A stretch of 5,808 nucleotides of DNA from Desulfobacteraceae bacterium (lineage in GTDB: Bacteria > Desulfobacterota > DSM-4660 > Desulfatiglandales > Desulfatiglandaceae), in assembly GCA_013203065.1 (NCBI GenBank), contig JABMQV010000654.1, forward strand, positions 1-5,808, in the 5' to 3' direction. The notes beneath the pieces are model-generated. The model saw only the letters and a list, made by a program, of their open reading frames with translations. It had not been told where the DNA came from and did not search any database. The position numbers were made by a program, and so were the translations under genes. Positions 5,653-5,808 of this stretch are shown in pieces. How positions within the stretch are numbered: the first letter of the stretch is position 1; every line of letters begins with the position of its first letter.

Positions 5653-5808
5653 ATATGCTAACCCCCTTTGCACGGATAATTGAAGCTATGGGTGTGTCCT
5701 GCGATAAGTCAACAAGATCAACAGGTTTCGAAAGCGCCATAAATAGGCGGGCATAAAACTTGAAAAACATCTCTGGTGAAATCCCCTCAACGGCCAAATC
5801 GATATCTC
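5642..5808 (-). CDS. mntA: MntA-like minimal nucleotidyltransferase (antitoxin), C-terminal fragment
   Basis: A reading frame enters from the right edge and ends with TAA at 5642-5644, giving 54 visible residues (codons from 5806 down). It begins with DIDLAVEGI, the DxD metal-binding element of minimal nucleotidyltransferases. It continues through FFKFYARLFMAL to KPVDLVDL, where the third acidic residue of the active site is expected, and ends in IASIIRAKGVSIYER, a typical family C-terminus. The GS motif that normally precedes DxD by about ten residues lies outside the window, so activity cannot be judged. Its stop overlaps the start of the hepT-like gene by 11 bp. In known pairs this antitoxin adds AMP to a HepT tyrosine. 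It is partial because of the window edge, not broken. Confidence 0.82.
   Translation of the reverse strand, partial: DIDLAVEGISPEMFFKFYARLFMALSKPVDLVDLSQDTPIASIIRAKGVSIYER

Noticed and set aside
5653..5673. GTG start adding seven residues to the HepT-like protein
   Set aside because: The only purine-rich ribosome binding site lies downstream of this GTG and serves the ATG at 5652.

Overview
This looks like a chromosomal segment from a deltaproteobacterial-type organism (Desulfobacterota or a relative). That assignment is inferred from the gene content: an rnc / Elp3-like radical SAM / era cluster, a PyrR homologue, and a candidate sigma-54 promoter. It is not a database result. There are no rRNA or tRNA genes, no CRISPR array and no insertion sequence.

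Left edge (1-286): no convincing protein gene. Reading rightward it holds a perfect 16-bp palindrome (71-86), a near-consensus sigma-54 -24/-12 element (187-202) and a strong intrinsic terminator (250-282). Together they would produce a RNA of about 70 nt whose unpaired 5' part carries a CCUCCU anti-Shine-Dalgarno tract. This candidate sigma-54-dependent small RNA is the most interesting unannotated element here.

Leftward operon (2891 down to 287): rnc (RNase III), an Elp3-like radical SAM protein without an acetyltransferase domain, and era (ribosome-assembly GTPase). The reading frames overlap by 19 and 4 bp, so they are probably translationally coupled. A good sigma-70-type promoter lies upstream of rnc at 2965-2993. 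RNase III and Era both act on 16S rRNA maturation and 30S assembly, so an RNA-directed role for the middle gene is plausible but unproven.

Rightward operon (3107 to 5261): a PyrR-family phosphoribosyltransferase, an unrecognised 398-residue protein starting at GTG, and a YjbQ/UPF0047 protein. A near-consensus promoter (3040-3068) leaves a leader of only about 30 nt, too short for classical PyrR attenuation. The protein also lacks several residues that the Bacillus protein uses to bind RNA.

Right edge (5808 down to 5248): the C-terminal end of a MntA-like minimal nucleotidyltransferase runs in from beyond the window and overlaps a complete HepT-like HEPN ribonuclease gene. This forms a HEPN/MNT toxin-antitoxin-type pair. 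The hepT-like gene is convergent with yjbQ, and the two coding regions overlap by 14 bp with no terminator between them.
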